DNA of 64,000 nucleotides from Eulemur rufifrons. Lineage: Eukaryota > Chordata > Mammalia > Primates > Lemuridae. The DNA is taken from contig NC_090989.1 in the NCBI RefSeq assembly GCF_041146395.1, positions 241,852,843 to 241,916,842 of the forward strand, written 5' to 3'. The notes beneath the pieces are model-generated. The model saw only the letters and a list, made by a program, of their open reading frames with translations, did not search any database and was not told where the DNA came from. Every line of letters begins with the position of its first letter. Position 1 is the stretch's first letter. The position numbers and the translations under genes are program-made. Shown here in pieces: positions 1 to 12,772 of this stretch.

Positions 1-374
1 TTAAAACTACTATATCAGCTACACTAGGATTTGAATCCTTATACAAATGTGGCAAAAAATAGCTTCTGTTTCCATAGCATTTTTTCACAGAGTTTCTGCC
101 TATAAAGAATTTCTTTGAGAGAGCAAAGAAATGTGGGTCTAGTCTCAAAAAACGGCACATGAACAAACTCTAAATAGCATTGGCTTATGACAAAATAATA
201 ACAATAATAACCAACATCTATATTGAGAGTTTATTATATCAAGCGTGGCTCTGATAGCTTTATTTTTATTAACTCACTTAATGCTTATAACCATTCTATG
301 GGCAATACTACTGTGCCAACTTTACATAATAATAATAGTAACATATAGTACACCTCACATCTTCTGAGCAACAG
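1..374. other. No feature recognised
   Basis: This is AT-rich non-coding sequence. I see no convincing repeat, exon or RNA gene. A short stretch near 240-300 faintly recalls a MIR, but not enough to call. Confidence 0.5.
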
Positions 375-560
375 CTAGGTATGAAACAATAATTAAGCAT
401 TTCATGTACTTTCTATTATTTAATCCTTATAGTGCCTATGAAAGATTAGTATCATCTTTAAGTGAACAAGGTTAAGTCATTTGCTTAAGGCCGTATAGTT
501 GTAAATGGTAAGGCTAAGAGGCAAACCCACTTCTATCTAATTCAAAGTCCAAGCTCTTTC
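375..560 (-). repeat. MIR SINE remnant
   Basis: The order of blocks matches an inverted MIR. A region like TTTAATCCTTATAGTGCCTA is followed by the block that normally reads gaggaaactgaggc, then GGTTAAGTCATTTGCTTAAG and a degenerate end with CTAATTCAAAGTCC. It is diverged, so boundaries are approximate. Confidence 0.5.
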
Positions 561-1064
561 CATAGGTGACAACCCCTCTGAAGACAGGCAGAGATTTGTG
601 ATTTCTTCCCAATTGTTTTTTAAGAAATCCACAAAACCTCTCCTTGCCTATCTTACCAATATCTAAGGCCTGAGGTTCATAAGTTGACTTTCTTATGTTT
701 AGGGATCATATTAAAAATATTTAACAACCAGAATTGCATGGATACCAACAAATCCATCAGCACCACTGGGGCCATAGACCTGGACAGTAGTCAGTGTGAC
801 TCTGGTTTTATTCTTGTGTTGTTGGACCTTGGTGGGGTATGAGGTGGGGGGTGTGTCCCAGAGGTGGGACCAAGAGGCTAAAAAAATAAAATGGTACCCA
901 GGAGTCTCAGAGTGGTGCCTACTTACCAACCAAGGAAATATTTTAATATTTTAAATAATGACACTTGTATAAAGAAATGAGCATCCAGTAATAAATTTCA
1001 TAAAGCTAAAAAGGAAAAAAGAAATCTTGGCAACATAAACTAATTACAGGAAGTAATGAGAAGT
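561..1064. other. No feature recognised
   Basis: Unique-looking non-coding sequence. Short open frames of about 70 codons here have no recognisable protein similarity and no exon-like context. Confidence 0.45.
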
Positions 1065-1300
1065 AGTGTAACATAGAGAATAAGAGCTTAGTCTGTGAAG
1101 CTAAACTGGATTCACATCATGGTTTCCTTGTCACGTAACTCAGCCTCTGTGCCAGAGTTTTATTCTCTGTAAAATGGGTGTGTGGGTGCCATGATAATAC
1201 TTACTTCATGTGCTTGTGGTGAGTACTGAAAAAGACAACCCAAGTGAAACCCTTAGGAGAATATTTGGCATTTAGTATGTGTCAGCTATAATAGGCTTTT
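1065..1300 (+). repeat. MIR SINE remnant
   Basis: This is in MIR order on the + strand: a tract ending in GTCACGTAACTCAGCCTCTG, then TCTGTAAAATGGGTG, a run resembling gataatacttacttcat, and a tail like TTTGGCATTTAGTATGTGTC. These correspond to the MIR core and its L2-like 3' end. Confidence 0.55.
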
Positions 1301-1599
1301 TAGTAAGATCCTTTTAGAGGCATCTTCATACTTTTTTTCTTTTATGTCGGAGATTTTAGAATTTCTCATAGTAATTTGCAACCATCCACCAAGATCTTTC
1401 CACTACTGTAATGTTTCCATTCTTAATATTTTCTCTTAAAAGCCTGCATTCTTTGATCTAATGGTCTTATGGTTGATGACAACTCTTGATTAGCTACAGT
1501 AATGGGGGATAGCAAAGACATAGGTAATCCAAAACAACAGTTAATGAAGATTATTCCGATATGGCTTTAAAAAAATGCTTTCTGGGATTTTTTTACCTT

Positions 1600-2095
1600 G
1601 CAGATTAATCCTTACTTTCATTCACCAAATATTTATTGAATGCCCATGAAACCCTGATATTAAGGACATAGGTTTAGCATGAAAAAAACCTGCAAACAAT
1701 TCTTTATGATAGGACTTAGATAAAGTGGATGGAGCCATTATCTCTGCTTAGGGAGCCATGGGAGCTTTCATGGACGAAGTACACCTCCCTGTTAGGGAAC
1801 AGGAAGTGAAGGACTATCCCAGGCAGAGGAGCGGCATACGCAAGAGAAAGACGTGGAGGCCAGAAAGGGCATGATGTGTTCAGGAAACAGAGAGGAGTTT
1901 GGCTGTGACAGAGAATAATGCACATGGAAGAGCGGAGAGGGTGGAGGCTGGACAGGTAAGGACTTCCTTTGCCATTCTAAGGACCCTGGATATAGACAAA
2001 GGCTCTCCTCAGGAGTGACATGCTCAGACATTGCTGTAGAAAGATCACAGTCACTGTGGCAGCAGGAGGCAGTTTGGATCTGAAGGGATGGCAGG
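1600..2095. repeat. Ancient interspersed repeat, family unresolved
   Basis: It opens with CATTCACCAAATATTTATTG and continues through purine-rich text with phrases such as CAGGCAGAGGAGCGGCATA and AGGAGTGACATGCTCAGACA. I associate this type of text with very old dispersed repeats that recur through mammalian genomes. Similar text recurs in this window at about 4.8-5.8 kb, 47.4-48.6 kb and 49.1-50.0 kb. I cannot name the family with certainty. Confidence 0.3.
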
Positions 2096-3030
2096 AATAA
2101 AGTTAACTTTTTCTTTATTTTTCACTTTTATTGACACTGGCTATACATTATCCCTTTGCAGTATGACAACAGAAATGTGCTGAGTGGCAGAGGGTAGCTG
2201 AGTTATAAATCATTTAATGTGCCGTGGACAGTGCTCTCAAGGAGCTAGACCTGTGCTTCTGGAAGGACCCTCCCCCCAAGCAGGGTTTGTGTCCCTAACT
2301 TGTGCTCCCATGTCATTTGTTTTAACCTCTGCAATGCTCTCAGCACACTGAATGGCTCCTTTACACGTTTATCTGCCACTCTGGACTTGGGCCCTTTGAG
2401 GCCTAGGATAACACCTCTTCCTCAGGCCCCAGCGAGGCTTATGAGACACTGGGCATGAAGAGAGGGAGGGCAACAGTGGGATCCGCGGTGTCTGGGGTGA
2501 ACTCTCCTTGGCATCCTGACGTACTTTGGATAAAAATCTCAACAAGCCTCCTCCTCCATCCCACTGACGCCTTTCACTCCACAACTGCCCCCAACTCTTG
2601 CCAGCCTTCAGGACCTACCCACATGCTGCTCCCTCAGTCTCCCTCCTCTTTCCTCCACCTAACTTCGACAGGCTGACTCTTCATCCTGGTGTGAATACCA
2701 CCCACAAAAGGGGGCCCATGGTGACTGATTGTCTGCTGCCGTAGGTTCCCCCACTCCCTCTCTACCATCGGTCTTCATAGCATGTGTTATAATTTGTAGT
2801 TATAACTCCTTTTCTTTAATACACTATCATGACTTCTTGAAAATTCACAAATCACAGTACTTAAGGCTCTGGAAAGTCCTGCAGTTAAAAAAAAAAAAAA
2901 CTTTTAAACTTTGTTTAACCCTGAGGTTATCAAGCTTATTGGAGGACAGAAATCTCTCCCTCATTTGTATATGTTTTTCAAGAAATGAAAAAAATGTAGA
3001 AAAGTTTGAAGGATAATATAATAAATGCCA
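2096..3030. other. No feature recognised
   Basis: Mostly unique sequence, with a pyrimidine-rich segment around 2540-2670 and an A-run at 2886-2900. The open frames here are short and unconvincing. Confidence 0.4.
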
Positions 3031-3039
3031 TATTCCTAT

Positions 3040-3720
3040 CACCCATAATTAACAGCTGTTAATATTTTGTCATAGTTGCTTGCTGCCAGTGTTTCTTAAG
3101 AAATAAAAAATCACAGATAAATCCAAATATCTCTTAATTATGACCCCCTGAGGCTCATTCCTCTCCCAACTTTCCCAGAGACAATAACCAAAATGAGTTT
3201 TGAATGCACAGCTCCAAATATGTTTTTATCCTTTTACATACATATGGTATGTATGTATCCATATACTGCCATATTTTGTTTTTAAATTTATGTAAGTAAA
3301 TACATAATTTTTTCAATCAACATTATTTTTATATGCATCCATGATGATTTTAACTGGTATAGACCATCACCTAAATATACTATAATTAATTTTTCTATTT
3401 CTTATCTACAGATGGGCATTAATGGAGTCATCAAATTTTTGGCTGACACAAAAGTATGTTATAGTAAACATATCTCTTTGTATGATATATAAATTGAGAA
3501 ATGTTTTCATTTTTGTCTTTAAGAAATATACCTAAGTGGAGCTACTGGGTCATAGCATATACATATTTTAAATTTTGCCTTGTATTTATTAAATTATTCT
3601 TCAGAGTGGTTTCAGCAGTTTAAACCTGTGTCAACAATGTGTGAGAGATCATTTGTCCCATATCTGTACCAACATCTGCTACTGTCATGTTCTTTATTGC
3701 AACTAGTAGGGGAAAATGTT
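3040..3720 (-). repeat. Old L1 3' fragment (L1M-like), inverted
   Basis: Read inverted, this resembles the end of L1 ORF2 and the 3' UTR. The series includes GGAGCTACTGGGTCATAGCA, then the block around 3598-3650 (an AGAGTGGTTTCAGCAGTTTA-like run and a CAACAATGTGTGAGAGATC run), then an ACCAACATCTGCTACTG-like run. This is the usual order at the inverted end of old L1 copies. It is strongly diverged, with no coding capacity. Confidence 0.45.
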
Positions 3721-3864
3721 ATCTCATTTTGGTTTCAATTTCTATTTCCTTAATTATCTGTGAAATTGAATTATGTACAGACCAAACATCATTGTTTTTA
3801 AGATTGAGGCCCTGTAGAAGGCTATGTTGGATAGCAAATCCTTTTATGGAATTGTGCCTCGAAT

Positions 3865-3965
3865 AGGGTTCCTTCTCTCAGGATAGGATAAACCTCACAC
3901 TTGCACGGTCTTTGGCACAGAGAAGGCATATATTCATCTTAGCTGAGTGATTGAATAATGAAAAT
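3865..3965 (+). repeat. L2-like LINE 3' end
   Basis: A short segment has the L2 terminal pattern: a degenerate 'cacagtgtttggcacagag...' block near 3908-3925, followed by GTGATTGAATAATGAA. It is short and diverged. Confidence 0.35.
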
Positions 3966-4061
3966 GTGATAAGTAAAGGGGAGAACGAATAGTTAACAAG
4001 CTATGTTAATTACTTTTACAGTATTTGTTATTTACCATACATGCTTATGATATATCGATGA

Positions 4062-4388
<327 letters not shown>

Positions 4389-4739
4389 GGATCTACATCT
4401 TTTAAAAATACGTTCTTGTTACTTTTCTTCAAACTATTACTAAACAATTTTTGAATAAATTCCTTTGTAGGTAAATAGATTTTTCTAAGGAGTTTGAAAA
4501 TAATTGACTTTAATATTGTGTCTTCTATGCGTCTATTTAGAAAGCCCTTTCTATTTTTGTCGTGGACAATATTTCAGCACCTTTTTCCATATAGTTACAA
4601 ATTTTTACTAAGGAAGTGTTCCTAATTTAGTCTCTAAACTTAGTTCACAATGTAGAACTTAGAAATACATAACCACGACTTTTTGTTGTCAAAAATACCT
4701 TTGTTTTTTTCTTTTGTACAAACACTATGCATATAACAA

Positions 4740-5820
4740 ATCAAGCACTATAGAAGAGTATTAACAACTTTATTCACTTAACCCAAATATATTTGTTGAG
4801 GGCCCACTCTATTCCAAGAGCTCTGATAAAGCAGGTAGTTATAATGAGATGGATAGGTAGGAAATTAGAAAATCACATTTACTCATTCAAAAACCATTGC
4901 TATATATCAGGCACTAAATTATGCCCTAAGGATACCAAAAAGTTAGACACCATGGCTGCTTTTTAGGAATTTACTGCCTGGTAGAAACATAAAGATAAAA
5001 CAATTTGATCTCTGCTGGAGAGAATAGAACACACAGTTTTATGAGATCCCTAGGAAAATTGGAGAATTCTTTGTTGGATAGGGCTGAAGTAACCTAGGCC
5101 AGGGTGCCAGCCTAATAAGTCTGATAAAATATTTAATTCCACAACTGAGAGTGGGATAATCAAAGCAGATGACACAGAAGGTAGTTGAAGACTAAAGTCA
5201 AAGGTAAGCGGCAGAGAGGCAAACCCCTCTAAAGGATGCTGTGGTGGTCACAGATTGGAAGGCTCGGTGCTGGGGGAGATGAGCTTGAGAGACATAATAG
5301 AAATGAGTTGGGACAGAAACTGTGGCCAGCACAAGGGTTACCAAGGCCTGTTTTTATGTGGCGTCAGCTGTGGAATGTGGAACCAGAACTGGTCAATTAA
5401 AGAAGCCCAGTAGGACCACACAGACTGACAGGAAGATCACATGAAGTTTGTTTCGTAAAGTGAGTAGAAATCCACCAGGCAGATAAAGTAGGGTGCATTC
5501 CTGAAGGAGGGCCAGATTTGGTCAAGGCATTGGACACTTCAAAGGAGCTGGAGGTCCAAGCAATGGTAGAAAATGTAGTTCCAGCAGAGGGTCAGTAGGG
5601 GTGTGTGTAGACCGCAGCTGATGGCAGGGCACAGTGGGAAGTTTAGAGGCTATCAACCGGCTTTAAGAGAGGAGAGAACATGATTAGGTCTGTGTTTTAG
5701 TTACGAGTGGAGTGGAAGTTGTACCAGAGGACACTGAAGAAGGTATTAAAACAGCCTAGCAAGAAGGGAAGAGGGCCCAAAGCAAGGCAGGATAGAGAGA
5801 GGCTGAGGAGTTGAGAAACA
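4740..5820. repeat. Ancient interspersed repeat(s), family unresolved
   Basis: The phrases ATATATTTGTTGAGGGCCCA, then TATATATCAGGCACTAAATT, then a purine-rich tract to about 5.8 kb resemble the old repeat type at 1.6-2.1 kb and 49-50 kb. There may be more than one copy, since the 'feeding' motif with a length-of-life phrase occurs twice. No coding capacity. Confidence 0.3.
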
Positions 5821-6587
5821 TGTCACTCACTATACAGGGAAAAACCACATGGTAAAGTATTTCCTATTCTTTCCTCTTGAAATAACCAACTGCAGAGAAA
5901 ACACAAGGAGAGTGGAATTAAACACTTTTTACTCTTTTTTTTATACAATTTCATTGTTTTGGAGAATTTAACTAGATTGAAGAGAATATCAAAAGTGCAG
6001 TGTGAAAAGCATTTCTTTTTCAATTCCAGCTGAAGGCAAGAAGTGTATAATCACATGAAAATAAAAACTCAGGACAAAGGAAATTTTCAAACCTTTCGTA
6101 GGCGGATTTGTCTGTCCTTACGTTTGCTAACAAGAAATTATTTCCTAACAAATTGGTATTGATTTTCAATGAGGCTATAGGCCTGATAACTGTTAGAATG
6201 TGTCTTGTATATTGTGTTACGTTCCTATTAAAGAACACATATGTTGGTGTGTGTAATTTATTGCTCTACTTTTGGATAAACAAATAAAATGATAAAAGAA
6301 TAAATTCCAGCTCTTATAACCTGAATTTCAAGTCCTAACCTGGAAACATTTTTCCCCTCTACAAATATGGATAGAAATATGATCCAATGTCTTGCCTTAG
6401 AAACACAATTTTAAATTGCCTTCTAAGGAACCATTAATTCTATAATGTGTCCCCGGCCTCAATAAGAAAATAATTTACTTTTTCTTTCCCCGAATCTAGC
6501 CTACTTCTCTCTCTAATCTGTTTTGTTTGCCACAAAGTTCTTTTAAAACATGAAATGCCCAGATGTGTGTTTTTTCCTTCCCTTCAG
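5821..6587. other. No feature recognised
   Basis: AT-rich unique sequence. Two adjacent frames of about 70 codons on the minus strand show no similarity I recognise and no gene context. Confidence 0.4.
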
Positions 6588-6830
6588 CAGCTGCCTTCTC
6601 CGCCACATATTTACATGATCTGGTGGCCAGCTCATCAGTCCATTTCTCTCATGTGGAAATCACTGGAGTCCAGAAGGACTCTCCGGGTGGCACTGCACTA
6701 ATTATTCGTACGACACTGCTAGAGGAGACATGCTTGCTCCGGACTCATTTTGAACTTATCAAGAAAGGATGTGGATGACATCAGGGAAGGATTTTACAAG
6801 ACTCTGTCTAGACTGCCAAAACAATCTGTG
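6588..6830 (+). other. Exon-like segment, unproven
   Basis: A pyrimidine tract ending TTTTTTCCTTCCCTTCAG (about 6570-6587) resembles a 3' splice site. A GTGAGA at about 6831 resembles a 5' splice site, giving a possible 243-base exon. The enclosed sequence keeps several CpG dinucleotides (CTCCGCC, CTCCGGG, TTCGTACGAC) that usually decay in neutral mammalian DNA. One frame is open from upstream to 6775 and then closes with TGA at 6776, so no single frame spans the whole interval. I do not recognise a protein. It could be a non-coding exon, a conserved regulatory block or chance. Confidence 0.2.
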
Positions 6831-6834
6831 GTGA

Positions 6835-7795
6835 GAGAAAATTGCGTAAATATGGGCTACCAGGAAATAGTCATTTTTCTTCTCCCTTCCTTGTGGTCCT
6901 TTTTTGGTGTGGGACAGAGTGCAGCCTGGGCTGGCAATTCTGTAAATTATACTCTTTGGATCATGTAATAATAACTCAAGGACCAGAATGATTTAATGCC
7001 ATATGGTAAGTGAATGTGGGAATCATCTCAGACCAAATAAACAAATAGATGAAGCAAGTGACTTTGAGCTCGTTTTAACTTACATGTTTCTTCCAAATTT
7101 CTTAGCTTTATCCAAGGTTTTGTGGGCATTCTAGATAGACAGACACTCCAAGGATAAATAATAAAAGGACAAGTGATGATCTAGTTTTTCTCCTCTGAAT
7201 GGAAGACAGTTAGGGTCCAGAGCCAATCCATGGGTATATATACGAGTCTCTTTCCCTGCACCCTAATACTCAGGACTCTGGCAGAGTCCCATATCAATTA
7301 AATTGGGGTAAATATGTCCCAAATGGCTCCCATGTGCCAAACCATGTGCTGTTTTCCATAATACAAAGATCCACTGGCTTAAGGTGATCATTTGCTTACA
7401 CCAGCCCCCCAAAAGCATAACTCAGTAAGTTTTCATCATAAGTCTCCTTTTAAATTCTTGCACCTAGGAATGATCACAAAAATAGATATAGATGCACTCC
7501 TTAAAGTGTAAAACCTATGCTATGGATAACATTTGTCTCTATTTTAAACAAAACCTGGAACACAAGAAAAAGATTCAAAGTTATATAGAACTGAATCTGA
7601 AATCCTAACAAGTGCTGCTTTCTCTTCTTCTGTATTTCCCTTTTCTTGGTTCCTAGTTGATCGTTTTTTCTCGTTTCCTATTCCCTGACCACCGTATGTC
7701 TTCTATGATCATGTTGCCTTAGATCACCCAAATCTGTTCCAAACTGGCCTATTTGGGGCCCAGATTTTTTAAGGACTTGCTAAAAGTTCCTGAAC
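6835..7795. other. No feature recognised
   Basis: Unique non-coding sequence. I see no repeat or exon that I can defend. Confidence 0.4.
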
Positions 7796-7799
7796 ATTC

Positions 7800-8310
7800 A
7801 GATTAGGGTGTAAGTGACAAATTGTGCTGCATAACAAACCATTTAAAAATTAGTGGCTTAAAACAACATTTTTATTATGTTTCATAATTTTCTGGTTTGG
7901 TTAGAATCAGCTAGGTGATTCCTTTATGGGCCTTGCTTGGGGTTTCTTGTGAGGTCACAGTCAGATGGCAATGGGCTGCAGATAGGGATAAATGGTTGGC
8001 ACCTTGGTGCTCTTCCACAGGTCTCTCTCTACTGGGCCTTTCAACCTCAAGGACCTCTGCATATGGTCTCTCTCTCCATCAGGTTAGCCTGGACTTCCTA
8101 CATGGTGGCTCATGGCTCCAACACCAAGGAACAAAAGCTTCCAAGCCTTGTTAATTCCTGGGTTTAGAAGTCTCAGCACATTATTTTCTTTGTAAATCCA
8201 GCCTAGATTCAAGGGAAGGGGACATGTGCTCCACTTCTAGGTAGGAGAGACAGCATGTATGCACATGGAAAGAGAATTATTTGGGGCCATCTTTAAAGAG
8301 TAACTACTAC
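7800..8310. repeat. Old LTR-like repeat, family uncertain
   Basis: The segment begins with AATTGTGCTGCATAACAAAC and GTGGCTTAAAACAACATTTT, followed by a block that ends near a string of short, degraded phrases to about 8.3 kb. I associate this text with old MaLR-type LTRs, but the assignment is from memory. Two overlapping frames of about 78 codons lie inside it and are not genes. Confidence 0.35.
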
Positions 8311-8329
8311 CTAGACATCTCTATATTGA

Positions 8330-8404
8330 GGAAAAGAAGAAAGCAAAAGAAAGATAAAGAAAGGAAGGAAGGAAGCAAAGAAAGAAAGAAGGAAGGAAGG
8401 AAAG
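8330..8404. repeat. Purine microsatellite (GAAA/GGAA)n
   Basis: An interrupted run of GAAA, AAAG and GGAA units. Confidence 0.9.
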
Positions 8405-8814
8405 CAGACAAAAAATTTTCACACAAGTCATGCACTAAAGGAGGGAATCTCTACTGTTGGGCATATTAGGTAGCATAACTACACTGCAAAAAAGATGACT
8501 CAGAGTACCCTTTTAGCTCAACATGCATCATGTGGGGACATTTTACATTGACTGAAGTCAACCTATCCTTGTCACATCGTTACATCTCTCCTGAGAGCCA
8601 TATAACCTCTTACTTCCCCCATTCAGACACATTTGGCTCAGTCTTAACTTATGGAGAGTTGGAGTAGACCAGCTAGCCTCCTTACACAGCACAATCCCCT
8701 CCCACACAGTGTAGAACTTCAGAGAGTCTGTGAGTTGGATGGGAGGTAGAGGCAAAGTAAGCAAGGGCTGTATTAGTGAATGCAAAGGCTTAGAAAAAAG
8801 TGTGTGGCATGGAT

Positions 8815-9070
8815 CAATAACAGTGTTCAGCTGGAGTCAAAAGAGAACTTGGCATCAGAAATCCAAGTTTTCAGCCACAGTTCTGGCATTTGCTTGCAAT
8901 ATGACCTATGACAAATCACTGGAGCTCTTAAACCTCCAGTTTCCTCAGCTGGACAATGTGGAGGTAGAGCTGTCAACTTCTCAGGCTTGTTGGGTCAAAA
9001 ATGAAAGAACATACATATGTGAAATTCCTTTGTAAACTCTAAAGTGCTTTGCATATTCAAAATTCCAAAA
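8815..9070 (+). repeat. MIR SINE remnant
   Basis: Blocks in MIR order: GGCATCAGAAATCCAAG, a TGACCTATGACAAATCACT block, CCTCCAGTTTCCTCAGCTG, and a 3' part ending in AAAGTGCTTTGCATATTC. Confidence 0.55.
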
Positions 9071-9074
9071 GCGT

Positions 9075-11089
9075 AAGATAAGAAGTAGTAGGAGATAAAC
9101 CAGAAAATGTAAGATTATAAGAAAAATAACAGGTTATAAAATTATAAGAAAAAATAACATGAAACTCAAGTGCAGTGAAGCTGAAAAAAATTTAAAAAGC
9201 CCAAGAAGTAAATAGATGGCCCAAGTAATGAATCTATTCAATTTGAAATGCACTTCATATTGCTCTACAGTTGAATTTACACACCTGGTTTACTCTGGAA
9301 ATCAGTAGACAACATTTTAAAAGTTTTGGTTAACCAGTTCTATTATAGTTGCAGTGCCTCTATCATTGTCTTTAAAGAAGAGATGATTTGGCAAGAACAG
9401 AAGTTATTCCACTATTTAAAGTCCCATAGGTGTTTGCCTTTCAGATCCTGGGACAATCAGCAGACTTGCACTAATTCAGGACTTGCACTAATGTCACAGT
9501 TGGCATGCATAAGACCTCATCAAGAACAAATGAGTCACGGAGAAAATTGTTTTACATAGAGCAGTTAATGTCTTGTCATTGGCTTAGATGAGTTGACTCT
9601 GGCTTTAGACCAAATGCAGCGAGGAGAGGAGACAGGGAGGACAAAAGGGAAGAAGTTTCCTCCTGCCTTTTATACAGGGTTCAAAGGGTGTGTCTGCACG
9701 AAATTCTAGGGCCAGTGCTGACACAGGAGTTTTCACACGCAGGTGGAGTGAGGAGTTGACTGAGGATGTGCCTGCAGCCCTGAGTAGGTTTTCTCTTGCC
9801 TCCTTGTTGAAAAACAAGATGCTACATTCACCGGTAGAGAATGACTCATTTATAGAGCCTCCCTTAAAACCTGAGGCTCCCAGAACCTGTGTGTAGTCTC
9901 CAGGAGGACCAAAACAGGTCCAGGGCTGAGCAAGCATGATGTGGCACTTGCTAGCAGCCAACCGAGCAGGATTTAAGATGGTGCAACTGGCAATAATTCA
10001 GCACTTGGGAAAGTGGATTCAGGCTGTGAGGTGATCCTGCCTTTGCCTCGTTTCACCCAAATTGACATTAATGTCGATGCCTCTCTGAACAAGTGGGATG
10101 TCAAGATAACTCAGATTTACATTTTATGTCCTTCTCCTGAGATGTAATGTGAGGCCAGTCCTTAGAATTCTCTCCCTTCCAGGTTTGTAAATTTAGAAAA
10201 CATTGTCACCAGAAAAGCCAAGACAGGCTGGTCCAAAGAACCCAAAAGAGCAAGATCCATGAGGATGGACTGGTTCTCAGGTAGAGAAAATGTCTTGGAA
10301 AATTTGCCTTGGGAATACAGTATTTAAATTATATGCAGCAGCAAACACAATTTTGACTCCTATTAGTGGAGCCCTCAAATATGTCATCCTTGAATTCGAA
10401 GAACAGATAAAAAGAAAAACTTATCAAATAATACTTTTTTAAAAATTACTCTGTTTACACAATTAAAGTCTTAGAATGAGAATATCTTCAAATGTATTCT
10501 TTATAGGAAAATTTGCTGGTACCACCTACATTATTTGAGTGTCAGCTGTTACCTAAAAATGAAAGAAGGCCTCTTGGAAATAGAGTTATTTGAAGACATG
10601 CCTTTTTGGAGCCCTTAAGATAAGTTATAATTAAATTACATTGGAGGATACTAAAGAGAAAAATGATGTGATGACAGTGAGGGGAAGAGATCTACCTCCA
10701 GTGGCCTAAGGTAAACTCTACTAAGCCTGCCATGCTCTTGGGGTGGATTCTGTGGGATGGTGGCTGTATTGAGAAGCAGCACTCTGCTTCGAAAAACAAG
10801 CACAACTGTTGAGTCAGTCACAGTAGCAATTTCTACTGGCAGAGTTCAAGCCTAGTATAGAAAGCCAGCCTGTATCTGTAATGCCCAAGGCCTCTATCCA
10901 AGGTGACTCATTTGGCACTCTTTAACTGAGGGTGACATTTAATTAATCTTTTTATTTTTCTTTTTTAACCACTTATTAATTTCTCTTTCCTATTTCAGGA
11001 TGTGTTAGAAATACAATGATTTTGTTCTTTGGTTTTCCCTGGCTTTCTCAAGAAACTCACTCTAGAGAAGACAGGAGGGGGTGGCAAAA
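9075..11089. other. Mostly unique sequence, no gene seen
   Basis: No repeat or exon is supported. The interval holds a 17-base tandem unit at 9463-9492 (GACTTGCACTAATTCAG, repeated nearly twice) and isolated TGAGTCA-type motifs near 9530 and 10811. The longest frame (118 codons, minus strand, 9605-9961) matches no protein I know. Confidence 0.45.
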
Positions 11090-11202
11090 AATTATAAATA
11101 TAAAATAAATATATATGGTTTGGATATATCCATGTACATGTGTGTATATATACATTTATATATCATATATATATATATATATATACACACACATTTATAT
11201 CG
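11090..11202. repeat. AT-rich simple repeat with (TA)n/(CA)n core
   Basis: An AT-rich block whose core at about 11165-11193 is a pure TA run passing into ACACAC. Confidence 0.9.
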
Positions 11203-11649
11203 AGTCTGAAGTGGCATCTACATGAAACAAGAATGATTCAGTCAAATTAGTTTGACATCACCACTGGCAAAATAATGCTTTGTTGGCTTCAGGTTTTAAA
11301 TTGGCATTATGTGTGGGAGCACCCTAAGATTTTCAAGGTGGAAAAGGAAAGTGCTGAGTAGAAAGGATTTTTTTCTGCCACACTTCTCAGTTTTAATAGA
11401 CTCTGTTCATTTTTCAACTTAGAATGCTAAGGTAAACCCCCAGCTCTCAGTTATTTATGTAGATGGTTCCTGGAGATGCTTCATACATATCCTGTTTCTG
11501 GATCAGGGTTTTTGGGTTTTTTTTTAAATTTTAGAGTAAAGAGAAATAGGAAAGGAGAGTATGCCTGCTTGAAGACTGGTCTTTATGTGTACTGAAATAA
11601 TTTTGGGGTGCCCTAGGAAGATAAGTATCATGCTAGGGGGGCAAAGAGC

Positions 11650-11840
11650 GCTGGCATTGGGGTACAGAGACATGGATTCTTGTCCAGACTCTGCCTTTAC
11701 TTAGATACTTAGATCACGGTTGGCACATTGGTCAACCACTTGGCAGGGGGGGGTCTACATTTTCTAACTTGTGAAATGAGAGAGTTGGATTGAGTAATCT
11801 TTACAGTCTACTCTAGCTTTTATATTCTATGATTCTTTTC
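11650..11840 (+). repeat. MIR-like SINE remnant
   Basis: Phrases such as ACATGGATTCTTGTCCAGAC and a later GTGAAATGAGAGAGTTGGAT resemble the MIR core. It is interrupted by a G-run at 11745-11752 and is weak. Confidence 0.35.
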
Positions 11841-12204
11841 ATTGTATGTACATTAAAAATGCAGAAAATCCCTAGATATAAAAAGTGTCAAGTCATTGTT
11901 TCTAATAACGTGATTTGATTTAACTACAAAGTTAATCTAACAGTTTGAGATCCTATTAAATATTTAAATGCTTGAAAAATATTCAATTGACGAGAAAGTG
12001 AACGATTTTAGGTTGAATGTCCTATTAATCTACAAAGAACACATAAATGTATGTGGTAAGAAGTATCATAAAGGGGATCTGCTTACTTAGTCCAATTTCT
12101 CTTTCTCTGATATTATTTCCAAGGGGTGTTTTATGATGAAACATCAATGTTGACGTATGCTGAAGACTTCTAAATCTTAGGGCTAGTTTCTAAATGTTGC
12201 CTTG

Positions 12205-12330
12205 ATGCTACGGTTTGAATGTGTTCCCCAAAATCCACATATTGAAAACTTAATCCCCAATGCAACAGTGTTGGGAGATGGGGCCCTCATGAATGGATGA
12301 ATGTAGTTATCCTGGGAGTCAATCAGTTAG
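12205..12330 (+). mobile_element. MaLR-type LTR, 5' part only
   Basis: The sequence GGTTTGAATGTGTTCCCCAA, then ATTGAAAACTTAATCCCCAA, GCAACAGTGTTGGGAG and CCCTCATGAATGG is the characteristic start of MST/MLT1-class (ERVL-MaLR) LTRs. The rest of the LTR is not recognisable after about 12330. No retroviral coding sequence is attached. Confidence 0.6.
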
Positions 12331-12626
12331 ACTTTTAATTGTCCAAGTTGCCCTAAGCCTGGAATCAATGTGGCTCATTCGTGATTGGGGCAAATGACAA
12401 CTTGGTAACCAAAACCTACAAACTGAAGCTCTGAAGGGAATTTCCGGGCTACTACTGCTCTAGTATCAGGAAAGGGGTAGGCTAATCCTGTGACTATTTT
12501 TCTTAGACTAGGGATTGAAATACTTTTCCCATTCTCCCCAGTGGACTAATCCAATTAGTCCTTACCCAGAGGAAACCTACTAAGTCTTAATCAAAGCAAT
12601 CAGCTTTTATATAGTATACTACATCG

Positions 12627-12772
12627 GTGGTTCTCGAAGTGTAGTCTTGAGACGAGCTAATTCTTATGTATCACCCAGACCTATTGAATCAGAAACTCTG
12701 AGCACAGACGCAGCAGCTTGTGTTTTAACAAGCCCTCCAGATGATTTCAATACATGCTAGTCTAAGACCACT
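12627..12772 (+). mobile_element. MER5A-like hAT remnant
   Basis: The segment runs from GGTGGTTCTCGAAGTGTAG through ATTGAATCAGAAACTCTGAG and GTGTTTTAACAAGCCCTCCA to TCTAAGACCACTG. This is the non-autonomous hAT element MER5A in its usual order and length. Confidence 0.75.

Noticed and set aside
9605..9961. 118-codon open frame, minus strand
   Set aside because: No recognisable domain, no splice or promoter context, and the overlapping plus-strand frame is also open. A chance frame.
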